Assembly (NCBI RefSeq): GCF_001894825.1
Contig: NZ_BCWY01000014.1
Span: forward strand, 1 to 64,000
DNA length: 64,000 bases
DNA from: Rhodococcus jostii NBRC 16295
Lineage (GTDB): Bacteria > Actinomycetota > Actinomycetes > Mycobacteriales > Mycobacteriaceae
Direction: 5' to 3'
How positions within the stretch are numbered: the first letter of the stretch is position 1; the number at the start of each line of letters is the position of its first letter. Under the pieces are notes generated by a model that was not told the DNA's origin, made no database searches, and saw nothing but the letters and a program-made list of their open reading frames with translations. Of the stretch, positions 15,777-24,580 are shown piece by piece. The position numbers and the translations under genes were made by a program.

Positions 15777-16445
15777 TTACGGCTGGTTGCCGTGATCGGG
15801 AATGCCGAGTTCGTCTCGCACGGCGGTGAGGAACTCTTCCTGGGCCTTCATCCCGGCCTGGAAGTGGTCGACGAATTGTTGCTGGCGGGTGGACAGGGTG
15901 TCCGCGGGCACGGTGTCGTCTTCTGCGAGGTCGACTGTCAGCCAGCTGACGGTCTCGGTTCCGGACGAATACTCCACCACCATCCGCCGTGCGGGTTCCA
16001 CCACCGGTGCGGATCCGATCAACTCCACCGCCGCGAATTTCGAGGTGAACACGACCTCCTGGTCGTGCAGCGGTGTGATGATGTCCTGCACGGTGGCCAG
16101 CAGCATCGGCCCGTCGAAGCGGTCGAACGCCATCGAGACCGAACCCGAGGTGAGGCGCACCTCGTTGGCCGCGGTCAGGAGTTCCGAGTAGATCTGCTGC
16201 CGTTGCGTTCGCAGGAACTCGTTCTCGGATTGGAACACCGTCGCCTCGACCTGATTCGACGTGTTCAGGAGGGTGAACACTCCTCCGCACAGGGAACCGA
16301 TCAGCGTGCCGACGACGGCGATCGCCGCGACCAGCAGACTGAGACGGAACTCGTGACGCCGCGCGTCGGGGCGTGGCACGTCCGTGCGGTCGAGATCTTC
16401 GGCGAGAACTCGCCGGTCACCGCCGCCGCGTCCATGCTCGTCCAT
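15777..16445 (-). CDS. Membrane protein with extracytoplasmic domain, unknown function
   Basis: A 222-residue protein with a charged N-terminus, one membrane helix at about residues 36-58 (LSLLVAAIAVVGTLIGSLC) and an external, mostly helical domain (RTQRQQIYSELLTAANEVR, QQQFVDHFQAGMKAQEEFL). Coiled-coil character around 65-90 is likely. No family is recognised. It lies 45 bp upstream of the ABC exporter on the same strand and may be expressed with it. Confidence 0.6.
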   Translation of the reverse strand: MDEHGRGGGDRRVLAEDLDRTDVPRPDARRHEFRLSLLVAAIAVVGTLIGSLCGGVFTLLNTSNQVEATVFQSENEFLRTQRQQIYSELLTAANEVRLTSGSVSMAFDRFDGPMLLATVQDIITPLHDQEVVFTSKFAAVELIGSAPVVEPARRMVVEYSSGTETVSWLTVDLAEDDTVPADTLSTRQQQFVDHFQAGMKAQEEFLTAVRDELGIPDHGNQP

Positions 16446-16668
16446 CGTCCCGCTCCGTTCCGTGCGCTACCGGTCGAAACCGACTTTTCCGTGCGATCCG
16501 GGCCGCGTCGCGAGTAGCCGACTACGCGAGTCGTGAAACCTTGGGTGGGGTCGGTGCGATATGTGAAGTAAGCGGTGATCGATGATCGCTTTCGAGGCGG
16601 CACCGGAGTCGCCGAGCGTCACCGTTCACCGTCGGCGTCGGGGACACTCGGAATCGAAGGTGAGCACA

Positions 16669-16971
16669 ATGAACAAGATCGCACTCCGCACGGCAGTCGC
16701 CTCGGCCGTGATCGCCCCGGTGATGCTCCTGGGCGCAGGAGCGGGCACCGCGACAGCAGCACCCATCCTCACAGCAGGCGCGACGGGCACGATCGTCATC
16801 GAGGTACCCACAGGGGAAAGCTGGAACTGCCTCGCGCTCGACTCGAACTTCGGACTCAAAGGCGGCGTGGGCCATGTGGGCGGCTTCGCGGCGGGATCCG
16901 ACGTGACGGTGTTCTGCTTCGGCACCACGGCGCCGTTCTTCTTCACCGGCAGTGTGAAGGCGGGAACGTAG
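16669..16971 (+). CDS. Small secreted protein, unknown function
   Basis: A 100-residue protein with a clear signal peptide (MNKIALRTAVASAVIAPVML, cleavage near ATAAAP at about 30). The mature 70-residue part is hydrophobic and glycine-rich with two cysteines (NCLALDS and VFCFGT) that could form a disulphide, and ends KAGT. The ATG follows AAGGTGAGC, a good ribosome-binding site. Similar small exported proteins are common in Rhodococcus and Nocardia, without known function. Confidence 0.7.
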   Translation: MNKIALRTAVASAVIAPVMLLGAGAGTATAAPILTAGATGTIVIEVPTGESWNCLALDSNFGLKGGVGHVGGFAAGSDVTVFCFGTTAPFFFTGSVKAGT

Positions 16972-17024
16972 CGTAGTCGGAGAGTGGAAAGTCGGGAACC
17001 GGTACCGATTGCTCTCGGCGACAA

Positions 17025-18281
17025 TCAGGTTCGGCTACGGGTCTGCGGTGGTGGAGGGTCCCCCGAGTCGCGAGTGCTGAGCCGGGCCACCTGCGCCGCG
17101 AGGTACTGCTGCTCCGGCACATTCGTGGTGCGGTTCGCCGCCGCCCGGTAGTGCGCGAGGGCCGATTCCGGGTCGCCTGCCAAGTCGAACAGATGGGCCC
17201 GGACGGCGTCGAGTCGGTAGTGCCCGGCCAGCGCCTCGTCGAGCGGCTCGAGCATCGTCAGTCCCGTGGCCGGACCGTGCACCATCGCCGCGGCCACCGC
17301 ACGGTTCAGCGTCACCATCGGATTGTCGGACATCCGCTCGAGCAGGCCGTACAGCGTGAGGATCTGCGCCCAGTCGGTGTCCTCGACCCGGTCCGCGTCG
17401 TCGTGGACCGCCGCGATTCCGGCCTGCAGTTGATAGGCCCCGACCGAGCCGTGGGCGACGGCGTCCAGCACCACGCGCTGACCCTCGACGATCAACTCCC
17501 GGTTCCACATCGTGCGATCCTGCTCGGCCAGCGGGATCAACTCGCCGTGTGGACCGGTGCGGGCGGGACGACGGGCGTCGGTCAGCAGCATCAATGCCAG
17601 CAGCCCACCGACTTCACCGTCGTCGGGCAGCATCGCGTGCACGGCCCGGGTGAGCCGGATCGCCTCGGCGGACAGTTCGGTGCGGTGCAGATGGTCGCCG
17701 ATGCTGCTGGCGTACCCCTCGTTGAAGATCAGGTAGAGCACGTGCAGGACGGACCGCAGGCGTTCCGTCCACTCGTCACCCGTCGGCCGCCGGAACGGTA
17801 TCCCCGACGTCGTGATGCGCTGCTTTCCTCGGCTGATCCGTTGAGCCATGGTCGATTCCGGGACCAGGAACGCGTTGGCGATCTCCGCGGTGGTGAGACC
17901 CCCGACTGCGCGCAGCGTCAACGCGATGGCCGACGCCGGTGTCAGAGCGGGATGGCAGCACAGGAACAGCAGGAGCAGGGTGTCGTCCCGATCCGGCACG
18001 TCCCTGGACGGCGGTGCCTGCCGGGCAACGACGTCCTCCCGCGTGCGGCGGGCGATCTCGCTGCGGATCTGATCGGTCATCTTGCGGGTGGCGGTCTGGA
18101 TCAGCCAGCCGCGTGGGTTGTCCGGCAGTCCCTCTCGCGGCCAGTGCTCGGCGGCCGCGAGCAGCGCCTCCTGCACCGCGTCCTCGGAACCCTCGAAGTC
18201 ACCGGACCGCCGCACGAGCGCACCGAGGACCTGCGGCGCCAGTTCGCGCAGCAGGTCCAGGGTGGCAGGGTCGGTCTTCAC
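17025..18281 (-). CDS. ECF42-type RNA polymerase sigma factor with C-terminal TPR-like extension
   Basis: A 418-residue sigma factor from a GTG start. Region sigma2 includes SEDAVQEALLAAAEHW and NPRGWLIQTATRKMTDQIR; sigma4 includes GGLTTAEIANAFLVPESTMA. A C-terminal part of over 200 residues (DUF6596/SnoaL-like to TPR-like, with DEALAGHYRLDAVRAHLFDL) is typical of ECF42 sigma factors, which have no classical anti-sigma partner and are encoded with YciI/DGPF proteins. The GTG overlaps the stop of the upstream yciI gene (GTGA), so translation is coupled. Signal unknown. Confidence 0.9.
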   Translation of the reverse strand: MKTDPATLDLLRELAPQVLGALVRRSGDFEGSEDAVQEALLAAAEHWPREGLPDNPRGWLIQTATRKMTDQIRSEIARRTREDVVARQAPPSRDVPDRDDTLLLLFLCCHPALTPASAIALTLRAVGGLTTAEIANAFLVPESTMAQRISRGKQRITTSGIPFRRPTGDEWTERLRSVLHVLYLIFNEGYASSIGDHLHRTELSAEAIRLTRAVHAMLPDDGEVGGLLALMLLTDARRPARTGPHGELIPLAEQDRTMWNRELIVEGQRVVLDAVAHGSVGAYQLQAGIAAVHDDADRVEDTDWAQILTLYGLLERMSDNPMVTLNRAVAAAMVHGPATGLTMLEPLDEALAGHYRLDAVRAHLFDLAGDPESALAHYRAAANRTTNVPEQQYLAAQVARLSTRDSGDPPPPQTRSRT

Positions 18282-18682
18282 AGATCGGTGTCGGGCGCGC
18301 CCATCACCTGCCGCACTTCGATCGCTTGCTGGATCGGCGCCCCGCCCGGGCCCGGTGCCGCCGATGTCTGTGCGGCGATCTCCAGCGCCCGGGCCTCGGA
18401 CTCCACGTCGATCATGCGGTACCCGGCGAGCAGTTCCTTCGATTCGGGGAACGGTCCGTCGGTCACCGCCGGAGCGCCCTTGCCGTCGAACGTGACGCGC
18501 TTCGCGACGTCGGGCCCGGCGAGTCCCTGCGCGTCGACGAGTTCGCCCTTCGCGACGAGTTCCGCGTTGAGGTCCTGCTGGAACCGGATGTGCGCCTGCA
18601 CCTCCTCCGGTGTCCACTCGGTCATCGGCACATCGCATCCCGCGCCGCCCTCGTAGTGCTGCAGCAACATGAACTTCGGCAT
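18278..18682 (-). CDS. YciI-family (DGPF domain) protein
   Basis: A 134-residue protein starting MPKFMLLQHYEGG, with the DGPF motif as TDGPFPESKELLAGYRMIDV (residues 74-93) and an acidic patch. DGPF proteins are ferredoxin-like dimers of unknown activity, genetically tied to ECF42 sigma factors. It is the first gene of the two-gene operon, with a sigma-type promoter 52-76 nt upstream. The position of the sigma factor downstream suggests positive autoregulation. Confidence 0.9.
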   Translation of the reverse strand: MPKFMLLQHYEGGAGCDVPMTEWTPEEVQAHIRFQQDLNAELVAKGELVDAQGLAGPDVAKRVTFDGKGAPAVTDGPFPESKELLAGYRMIDVESEARALEIAAQTSAAPGPGGAPIQQAIEVRQVMGAPDTDL

Positions 18683-18732
18683 CTCTGTCTCCTCACCCGG
18701 TGTGGCGCCCATTCTGGCGCTTTCACGAACAG

Positions 18733-18759
18733 GACGGAGCACAACCGAGGTTCTCGACA
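18733..18759 (-). promoter_or_regulatory. Probable ECF42-type promoter of the yciI-sigma operon
   Basis: On the minus strand TGTCGA (18759-18754) is followed after exactly 17 bp by CGTC (18736-18733). This fits the ECF42 promoter pattern as I recall it (-35 TGTCGA, -10 CGA/TC). Transcription would start about 44 nt before the yciI ATG. Confidence 0.55.
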
Positions 18760-18788
18760 TGCTTCGAGAATTTTCTTCGAAGAATTTT

Positions 18789-20228
18789 TCAGCGGTGACC
18801 GGCGTGGAGGCAGTCCTCGAACAGCGTGCGCACCTCGTCGACGTGCCGATCGAGATCCGCGAGGTCCCACCCGTCGGTCGGCACGGGTGCGAGCACGTCG
18901 ACGTCGACCGTACCGGGGTGCGCGACCAGGGAGTTCCGCCACATCCGTTCACCCGCGTTGTGGATGACGATCGGCACGATCGGCACCCCCGCCTGCATCG
19001 CCAGGTGGAACCCGCCCTTCTTGAACTTGCCGAGGCGCGGGGTCGCCGAGCGGGTGCCCTCGGGGGCGATCGCGATGGAGATGCCGGACTGCAGTTTCTC
19101 CACGGCCGGGCGGAGTGCGGCTCTGGCCTTCGTGCTGTCGGTCCGGTCGATGTACGCCACGTCGAGGAGCGCGCCCACGGGAATGAACCGGGGGTCGCGC
19201 GCGGCCTCCTTCTTCGCGACACCGGTGACATCGCGTCGGATGACGCTGCCGATCACCAGCATGTCGAGCGAACTCTGATGATTGAACATGAAGACCGCGG
19301 GCCGGGCCGACCACGCATTCTCCTTGCCCTTGATGCGCACGTTGATCCCGCAGATCGCGAGTGCGAGATCGGGTCCGAAGCTGCCGACCAGATTGGCGCC
19401 CGTCTGCCGGTTCTGGGTGAGCAGGCCGGCGGAAACGCCGAACGCGGCCGCACCCATCAGGGCGCCGATGGCCGTGGTGGTGCGCGCGATGGACATCGGG
19501 TCGGCGCCGCTCTCCGGAGGCCGCAGATTCACCGACGGCCATCCGTTCTGCCGCGCCGTGGCCGCCAGCTTGCGGTCGGGATTCAGCGCCACCGGATGTC
19601 CCACCGATTTCAGCATCGGAACGTCCTCCGCGCCGTTGGAGTACGCGAAGCTGTTGCCCAGATCCACGCCGTGCTCGTCCGCGTACTCGCGCAGGGCCTC
19701 GGCCTTGGCGGGGCCCCACAGCGCCGGCGATTCGAGCTTCCCGGTGAGCATGCCGTCCAGTACCGCGGGCCGCGTGCACAGGACGTCGTCGACGTCGATG
19801 TCGAGGTCCGCGGCCACCGACAGCGCTTGATACGGGGTGGCGGACGTGGCCATCACCACCCGGTGACCGGCATGCCGGTGCGCGGCGAGCAGACCACGGA
19901 CCTCCGAGAAGATCATCCGCGCGATCTCCTGGCGGAACAGCCGCTGCCCCCACTCCTGGAGCTCGTCTTCCATGCGCCCGGCCAGACTCTCCACGCCGAT
20001 GCGCATCAGATTGCCGACATCCGCACCCCGGAACCGGGTGTCCACCGCGGCGCCCGTGGTGCGCAGCAATTCGGCCACACTGATGTCGAAGCGGCGCAGT
20101 CGGTCCCGGTAGACGACGCTCGCGGAGTACCCGCTGATCAGTGTGCCGTCCAGATCGAACGCCGCGAGGGTGGCCGGGCCGGGAACCGCGGCCGCGATGT
20201 CGTCGTGGAGACTGCGGGGATCGCTCAT
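18789..20228 (-). CDS. HAD-IB hydrolase / lysophosphatidate acyltransferase fusion
   Basis: A 479-residue two-domain protein. Residues 15-235 form a HAD phosphatase of the SerB-like IB type (FDLDGTL with nucleophile Asp; TSATPYQAL; AYSNGAEDVPML). Residues 250-479 form a PlsC acyltransferase with the HX4D motif NHQSSLD, the EGTRS motif (APEGTRSATPRLGKFKKG) and VPIVPIVIHNAG. It acylates 1-acyl-glycerol-3-phosphate, and the HAD domain may remove phosphate. The same fusion (Rv2483c, plsC) precedes plsB2 in M. tuberculosis. It is 4 bp after the plsB stop, so co-transcribed. Confidence 0.9.
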   Translation of the reverse strand: MSDPRSLHDDIAAAVPGPATLAAFDLDGTLISGYSASVVYRDRLRRFDISVAELLRTTGAAVDTRFRGADVGNLMRIGVESLAGRMEDELQEWGQRLFRQEIARMIFSEVRGLLAAHRHAGHRVVMATSATPYQALSVAADLDIDVDDVLCTRPAVLDGMLTGKLESPALWGPAKAEALREYADEHGVDLGNSFAYSNGAEDVPMLKSVGHPVALNPDRKLAATARQNGWPSVNLRPPESGADPMSIARTTTAIGALMGAAAFGVSAGLLTQNRQTGANLVGSFGPDLALAICGINVRIKGKENAWSARPAVFMFNHQSSLDMLVIGSVIRRDVTGVAKKEAARDPRFIPVGALLDVAYIDRTDSTKARAALRPAVEKLQSGISIAIAPEGTRSATPRLGKFKKGGFHLAMQAGVPIVPIVIHNAGERMWRNSLVAHPGTVDVDVLAPVPTDGWDLADLDRHVDEVRTLFEDCLHAGHR

Positions 20229-20232
20229 CTAC

Positions 20233-22491
20233 TCACCTACCACCCATCTGGTCGAGATTCTCGTGCGCGATGGCCCGGATGCGGAGCACCTGATCGATCA
20301 GGGTCTGGAGTTCGGCGTCGAACTCCACCCGCCGGGCCGCCATGTTCTCGGCATTCGGTTCGACCAGGCCCCGGTTGCGTGCCAGCTTGAGCGCGGTCGT
20401 GAAGAGTTCCGCCGAAATCGACTCGCTGCTCCCGATCTGCTGCCGGAGACGCCGCTGCTCGGCGAGCGCGAGGCACGACGTCATGAAGGCCTTCTCGTCG
20501 AACTTCCGGTCCACCGGGGTCCGGAGCAACTGAGCCGCCACCACGGCGTACGCCTCCAGGAACGGCTGCAGAACCCGGTGTGCCAGATGAATCCGCATCC
20601 CGGACAACAGGTTCGCCGCATGCTGCGGGTCACCGAGGTTCGACTCCCACGCCGGGTCGATCAGATCCAGTTCGGAACGCAGTTCCTTACGGAAGCTGTC
20701 CTTCTCGCTGAAGAAGAACTCGAACTTGAGGAGATCGCGCATGCGCAGCGCCAGATCCCATCCGTCGTTCAGCGGATCGGTGAACTTCTGGTCGACCGCC
20801 GCCCGCAGCACCATCTCCGCGATCGCCCGCATCACCAGGAAATGAATGGTGTTGTTGCGGTAGAACGCTGCGACGAGGTGCTGATCCCGCCCGAGGTAGA
20901 ACACCCGCTCGCTGCCCTGATCGAAACTGCGCAGCACACCGGAATCGAGGTGCGTGCGCACCGCCTTGCGGATCACCTGCGGGTCGGTCAGGTCGACGTC
21001 GCCCGCGGTCGGCAACGAGCGCGCGGTGATGTAGTCCACGAGGGGCCCGAGGACAGCGCCGACCTCGGCGACGGTGAGCGCCCGATCCTCGATTCCGAGA
21101 AACGCGAGCATCACGAGCGAGGACGCGGTGACAGGGGTGACCTCGTTGATGCGGTGACACACCTCGAACGCCGTCTTCTGCACCGCCAGCCGCAGGTCGT
21201 CCTCCTGGCCGAGGTAGTCCGCCAGCGACATCGGCCTGCCGACGTTGACGTGCGCGACACCGTGCCGTTGCCCCTGCGCCCGAACGTATCCGAAGAGCCA
21301 GCGCAGACTCTCCTTGCTCTTCGCCTGGCCGTGCGCCTCCGCCGCCATCGCCCCGACCTCGTAGAGTTGGTCGTAGGTCAGCGACACCGGCACCAGGTAC
21401 ACGTCCGACATCCCGCTGTCCTGGAAGGCCTTCGCGAGGTAGTTGAGCAGACCGAACCGCGGCGGCCGCAACTTCCCGGTGCGGCTGCGCCCGCCCTCGA
21501 TGTACCACTCGAGGTTGAACCGTTTCGTGAGGAGATAGCGCATGTACTCGCGGAGCGTCCACTTGTAGATTTCGTCGCCCTCGATCTTCCGGCGGATGAA
21601 CACGGTGCCGCTGCGCTTGCCGATCGGTCCGATCGGCCAGAAGTTGATGTTCAGACCGCCCATCACGTGATTGAGCGGAAGGTCGTTCGCCAGCAGTGCC
21701 GGCCGCAGCACCAGCGGGTCGAGGTACGAGCGGTGGCTCGGCAGGAACACCAGGGAATGCTCCTTGTTCAACTCCCGCAGTTCGTCGAGCCGGGTGGTGT
21801 CGACGTCGAGGCGGTAGGCGCGGGAGAAGTAGCGGCCCAACTGGTCCCACAGCGCGATGGCCCGCCTGCTCTGGGCGGCGACCATCTCGTCCAGTGCGCC
21901 GCGGGCGCGGCGATCCACCTCGGCGACGGGCAGATTCAACTTGCCCGACAGTGCGTGGGTGCCGTCGTGATACCGGCTGGCGTCGGTGATCTCGTCGACG
22001 ACGAATTTCGACACCTTGTACTGGGTGCCCAGCAGCGTGCGTTCGGCCCGTTCGAGGGTGAGCGCGGCCTGGCGGCGGATGAAATCCGGAAGTGACCCGC
22101 CGCCGTTCTCGGCGAGCCGGCGTTCGAGGTCGCTGAGCGGCGCCGGGTCACCCTCCAGGACGTGGCACCGAGCCGGGTCGTCGCGCATCACGCGGCGCTG
22201 CGTGTTCTGCCCGGGATGCAGCGGGTCGCGCAGCGACAGCGTCTCCCGCAACCGCTGCGCGCCGTCGGGATGGGTCTCCTTCGGCAGCCAGACCACCCGG
22301 AGCGGGGTGAGCAGCGGATCATCCTTCCGCCGTGCGAGATCGGCGAGAGCCTGATCGGTGACGCGGACGGTTGGCGGCGGCTGCCCGGTGTCGTTCGCCT
22401 GCCGCTCCAGCCACGTCCGGAGAACGTCGTCCTCCATGTCGCTCATCGTCTCGATGAGATACACCCGCGGCCGCGTCCTCTGTTCGTCCAT
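20233..22491 (-). CDS. plsB: Glycerol-3-phosphate 1-O-acyltransferase PlsB
   Basis: A 752-residue membrane-associated acyltransferase for the first step of glycerolipid synthesis. The acyltransferase core has LPSHRSYLDPL (HX4D), GGRSRTGKLRPPRFG and VPVSLTYDQLYE; the flanking regions are long and helical, as in PlsB. The ATG at 22491 has AAAGGAAGG 8 nt upstream; an earlier in-frame GTG overlaps the upstream gene and is rejected. It is the middle gene of a WS/DGAT-PlsB-PlsC operon. Confidence 0.92.
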   Translation of the reverse strand: MDEQRTRPRVYLIETMSDMEDDVLRTWLERQANDTGQPPPTVRVTDQALADLARRKDDPLLTPLRVVWLPKETHPDGAQRLRETLSLRDPLHPGQNTQRRVMRDDPARCHVLEGDPAPLSDLERRLAENGGGSLPDFIRRQAALTLERAERTLLGTQYKVSKFVVDEITDASRYHDGTHALSGKLNLPVAEVDRRARGALDEMVAAQSRRAIALWDQLGRYFSRAYRLDVDTTRLDELRELNKEHSLVFLPSHRSYLDPLVLRPALLANDLPLNHVMGGLNINFWPIGPIGKRSGTVFIRRKIEGDEIYKWTLREYMRYLLTKRFNLEWYIEGGRSRTGKLRPPRFGLLNYLAKAFQDSGMSDVYLVPVSLTYDQLYEVGAMAAEAHGQAKSKESLRWLFGYVRAQGQRHGVAHVNVGRPMSLADYLGQEDDLRLAVQKTAFEVCHRINEVTPVTASSLVMLAFLGIEDRALTVAEVGAVLGPLVDYITARSLPTAGDVDLTDPQVIRKAVRTHLDSGVLRSFDQGSERVFYLGRDQHLVAAFYRNNTIHFLVMRAIAEMVLRAAVDQKFTDPLNDGWDLALRMRDLLKFEFFFSEKDSFRKELRSELDLIDPAWESNLGDPQHAANLLSGMRIHLAHRVLQPFLEAYAVVAAQLLRTPVDRKFDEKAFMTSCLALAEQRRLRQQIGSSESISAELFTTALKLARNRGLVEPNAENMAARRVEFDAELQTLIDQVLRIRAIAHENLDQMGGR

Positions 22492-22507
22492 CGCGCCAGC
22501 CTTCCTT

Positions 22508-23962
22508 TCACCCACGGCCCAGCTCGACGATCTCGTCGAGACTCTCCTGCAGGCACGACATGAACCGCGCCGGCTCGGTGACGGCGGCGGTGTCGAGATT
22601 GACGCCGATGCAACACGTGCCGACGTGGGAGACCAGGGTGGCCATCACAGCGCAGCCGGGGGCCGGGCCGAACGGGAACATCCGCTCGATCCGGGCTCCG
22701 GCCAGATACACGGGCACCGGCACACCGGCGACGTTGCTGGCCTGCAGATCGAGACCCGTCGACTGCGAGAGGTACCAGTTCGCCAGCACCACCGTCGGAA
22801 GCCGGACCAGGATCGGGGCGGCCGAATCCAGCAGTCCGAGCGCGGGTTCCTGACGCAATCCGAGGATGATCGCGCGCACCTTCCGGATCCGTTCGATCGG
22901 GTCGCGCTCACCGACCGGCCCCGCGAATCGGGCGGCGGCGAACCGGTTGCCGCCGGTCGGATCCGACGCCGATCGCATGCTCACCGGCATCCCCACCGGA
23001 ATCGTGTCGAGGTCGTGGCCGAACGATTCGTGATAGCGGCGGAAACCGCCCAGCAGGGCGGCCACATACGCGTCGTTCAACGACCCGCCGGCGACGTGAG
23101 CGGCGGAACGTAGTTCGTCGACACTCACCTCGAGCACCCCGAACCAGCGTCCCAGCCCGCGGTCGCGCAGCAGGTCCGAACCCGTCGTCGGGGGAGGGGT
23201 CACCACTCGGCGGATCGAGTTCGCGTACCCGGCGACCTCCGTGACACTGCCCACCGGGTCGAAGACGACGGTCCTCGCCGTGCGGACCGCGCCGCGGATC
23301 AGGCCGCCGATCCGGCCGGGGGCGCTGCGCACAGTGTCGAGTGCCTGCTCGAACAGGGCCCCGCCGCCCGACATCTGCTCCGGCAGCGGCGCGGGCCGAT
23401 CCGGTTTGTCCGGTGACGGTTCGGGGCGCCTGCTGTGCAGCAGGGTCATCAACTGGATGCCGCCGAGCCCGTCCGTGATGCTGTGGTGCGTCTTCACCAC
23501 GTAGACGGCGCGGCCGTCGTCGAGTCCCTCGATGAGCATCGCGCTCCACGGCGGGCGGGCGCGGTCGAACGGCTCGGTCGCCATGTGCCTGCACATCCGC
23601 AGCGCATGGTCGAATGTCGCCGGCTCCGGCAGCCGCACCCGCGACAGGTGATAGTCGAGGTCGAACTCGGGGTCGACCGACCACATCGGGTTGCCCAGCC
23701 GCAACGTCGGCTCCACCACCCGCATCCGGATGCGGGGCACCATGTGCGACGCCCACTCGTGGGCGCGCACCAGCCGCTCCCAGTCCGGCGGTTTGTCCAG
23801 GACGTCGACCGCGACGATCGGGGAGCGCAGCTTCGGCTGCACCTCCTCCATCCGCCACATCCCCGTCTCGAAGTCGGACATCGTGCGGTCCGCTCCCCAG
23901 GCGACGTCGGAGAAATCCACGTCGACGGCACTCGGTGGTATCAGAGGTTCGCCGTCGGCCAT
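22508..23962 (-). CDS. Wax ester synthase/diacylglycerol acyltransferase (WS/DGAT)
   Basis: A 484-residue bifunctional acyltransferase making triacylglycerol or wax esters from acyl-CoA. The catalytic motif HHSITDG (HHxxxDG, within VVKTHHSITDGLGGIQLM) is intact, and the C-terminal part has NVAGVPVPVYLAGARI as in mycobacterial Tgs proteins. Start at 23962 (MADGEPL) has GAGGG five bases upstream; an ATG four codons earlier is possible. Upstream of plsB by 16 bp on the same strand, this links storage-lipid synthesis to phosphatidate formation, in line with the oil-storing habit of Rhodococcus. Confidence 0.92.
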   Translation of the reverse strand: MADGEPLIPPSAVDVDFSDVAWGADRTMSDFETGMWRMEEVQPKLRSPIVAVDVLDKPPDWERLVRAHEWASHMVPRIRMRVVEPTLRLGNPMWSVDPEFDLDYHLSRVRLPEPATFDHALRMCRHMATEPFDRARPPWSAMLIEGLDDGRAVYVVKTHHSITDGLGGIQLMTLLHSRRPEPSPDKPDRPAPLPEQMSGGGALFEQALDTVRSAPGRIGGLIRGAVRTARTVVFDPVGSVTEVAGYANSIRRVVTPPPTTGSDLLRDRGLGRWFGVLEVSVDELRSAAHVAGGSLNDAYVAALLGGFRRYHESFGHDLDTIPVGMPVSMRSASDPTGGNRFAAARFAGPVGERDPIERIRKVRAIILGLRQEPALGLLDSAAPILVRLPTVVLANWYLSQSTGLDLQASNVAGVPVPVYLAGARIERMFPFGPAPGCAVMATLVSHVGTCCIGVNLDTAAVTEPARFMSCLQESLDEIVELGRG

Positions 23963-24086
23963 GCCCACCCTCATTCGGTTGCTCGAGTTGCCCTCAGCTG
24001 CTGCTTTTCCAGTGTGGACCCGCCCCGCAGATCGCGTCCCTGGTTCCGGCGGATTGCGCTCCGGACTTTCTGTCCAAGGTGAGGGC

Positions 24087-24530
24087 GTGCCGACTCTCCA
24101 CCACGCGACGCTCGACAGGATCGACCCGGCCACGCTCTACCGGATCATGGTGCTGCGGACAAACGTGTTCGTGTTCGAACAGGGCATCGTGTCGGAACCC
24201 GAACTCGACGGCCGCGATCTCGAGCCGACCACCACGCAGTTCTGGGCCGAGGAAGACGGCGAGGTCCTCGCGACACTGCGGGTACTCGCCGACGAGCCGG
24301 TCCTGCATCTCGGACGCGTCGCCACCGCCGCCCCCGCGCGGGGCAGGGGACTCGCGGGACTCCTGCTCGAAGCCGTGTTCGAGCAGTTCCCGGGTCCGAT
24401 CGAGATCTCCGCCCAGGCCTACCTCGAAAACTGGTACGGCCGTTACGGTTTTCGTAGAACCGGCGAGAACTACCTCGAGGCCGGCATCGACCACCTGCCG
24501 ATGAGGCGCTCCGCGCCCGTGCGTGGTTGA
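24087..24530 (+). CDS. ElaA-like GNAT acetyltransferase
   Basis: A 147-residue GNAT protein from a GTG start with GGTGAGGG before it. The fold is shown by VLRTNVFVFEQGIVSEPELD at 20-39, the acetyl-CoA loop HLGRVATAAPARGRGLAGLL and the ending AQAYLENWYGRYGFRRTG. ElaA proteins are cytoplasmic acetyltransferases of unknown substrate. The last codons and the TGA lie inside a palindromic intergenic repeat (24517-24560). The longer open frame upstream is antisense to the WS/DGAT gene. Confidence 0.85.
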   Translation: MPTLHHATLDRIDPATLYRIMVLRTNVFVFEQGIVSEPELDGRDLEPTTTQFWAEEDGEVLATLRVLADEPVLHLGRVATAAPARGRGLAGLLLEAVFEQFPGPIEISAQAYLENWYGRYGFRRTGENYLEAGIDHLPMRRSAPVRG

Positions 24531-24560
24531 CGAGTCCCCGGACTCCTTCACCACGCACGG
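24517..24560. repeat. CGTGMGTGG-family palindrome, copy 1
   Basis: Arms 24517-24536 and 24541-24560 (CCGTGCGTGG... / ...CCACGCACGG) pair at 17 of 20 positions around CCCG. The left arm overlaps the end of the ElaA-like gene and provides its TGA. Probably a terminator; related to the copies at 27471, 38457, 39053, 44740 and 53761. Confidence 0.8.
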
Positions 24561-24568
24561 AGTTGTCG

Positions 24569-24574
24569 TAGGCT
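24569..24574 (+). promoter_or_regulatory. -10 element for the leaderless DUF2505 gene
   Basis: TAGGCT with 6 nt to the ATG at 24581 and no ribosome-binding site. Confidence 0.5.
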
Positions 24575-24580
24575 GCCGTC

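Noticed and set aside
13785..16517. Long plus-strand frame of about 900 codons over the ABC exporter
   Set aside because: It is the complement of a gene with complete Walker and signature motifs; composition is Arg/His-rich and matches no family.
18762..18788. TTCTTCGAAGAA palindrome as an operator
   Set aside because: It lies just after the HAD-PlsC stop and upstream of yciI; more likely a weak terminator, and evidence for an operator is thin.
20143..22095. Long plus-strand frame opposite plsB
   Set aside because: Shadow of the PlsB codons; no domain.
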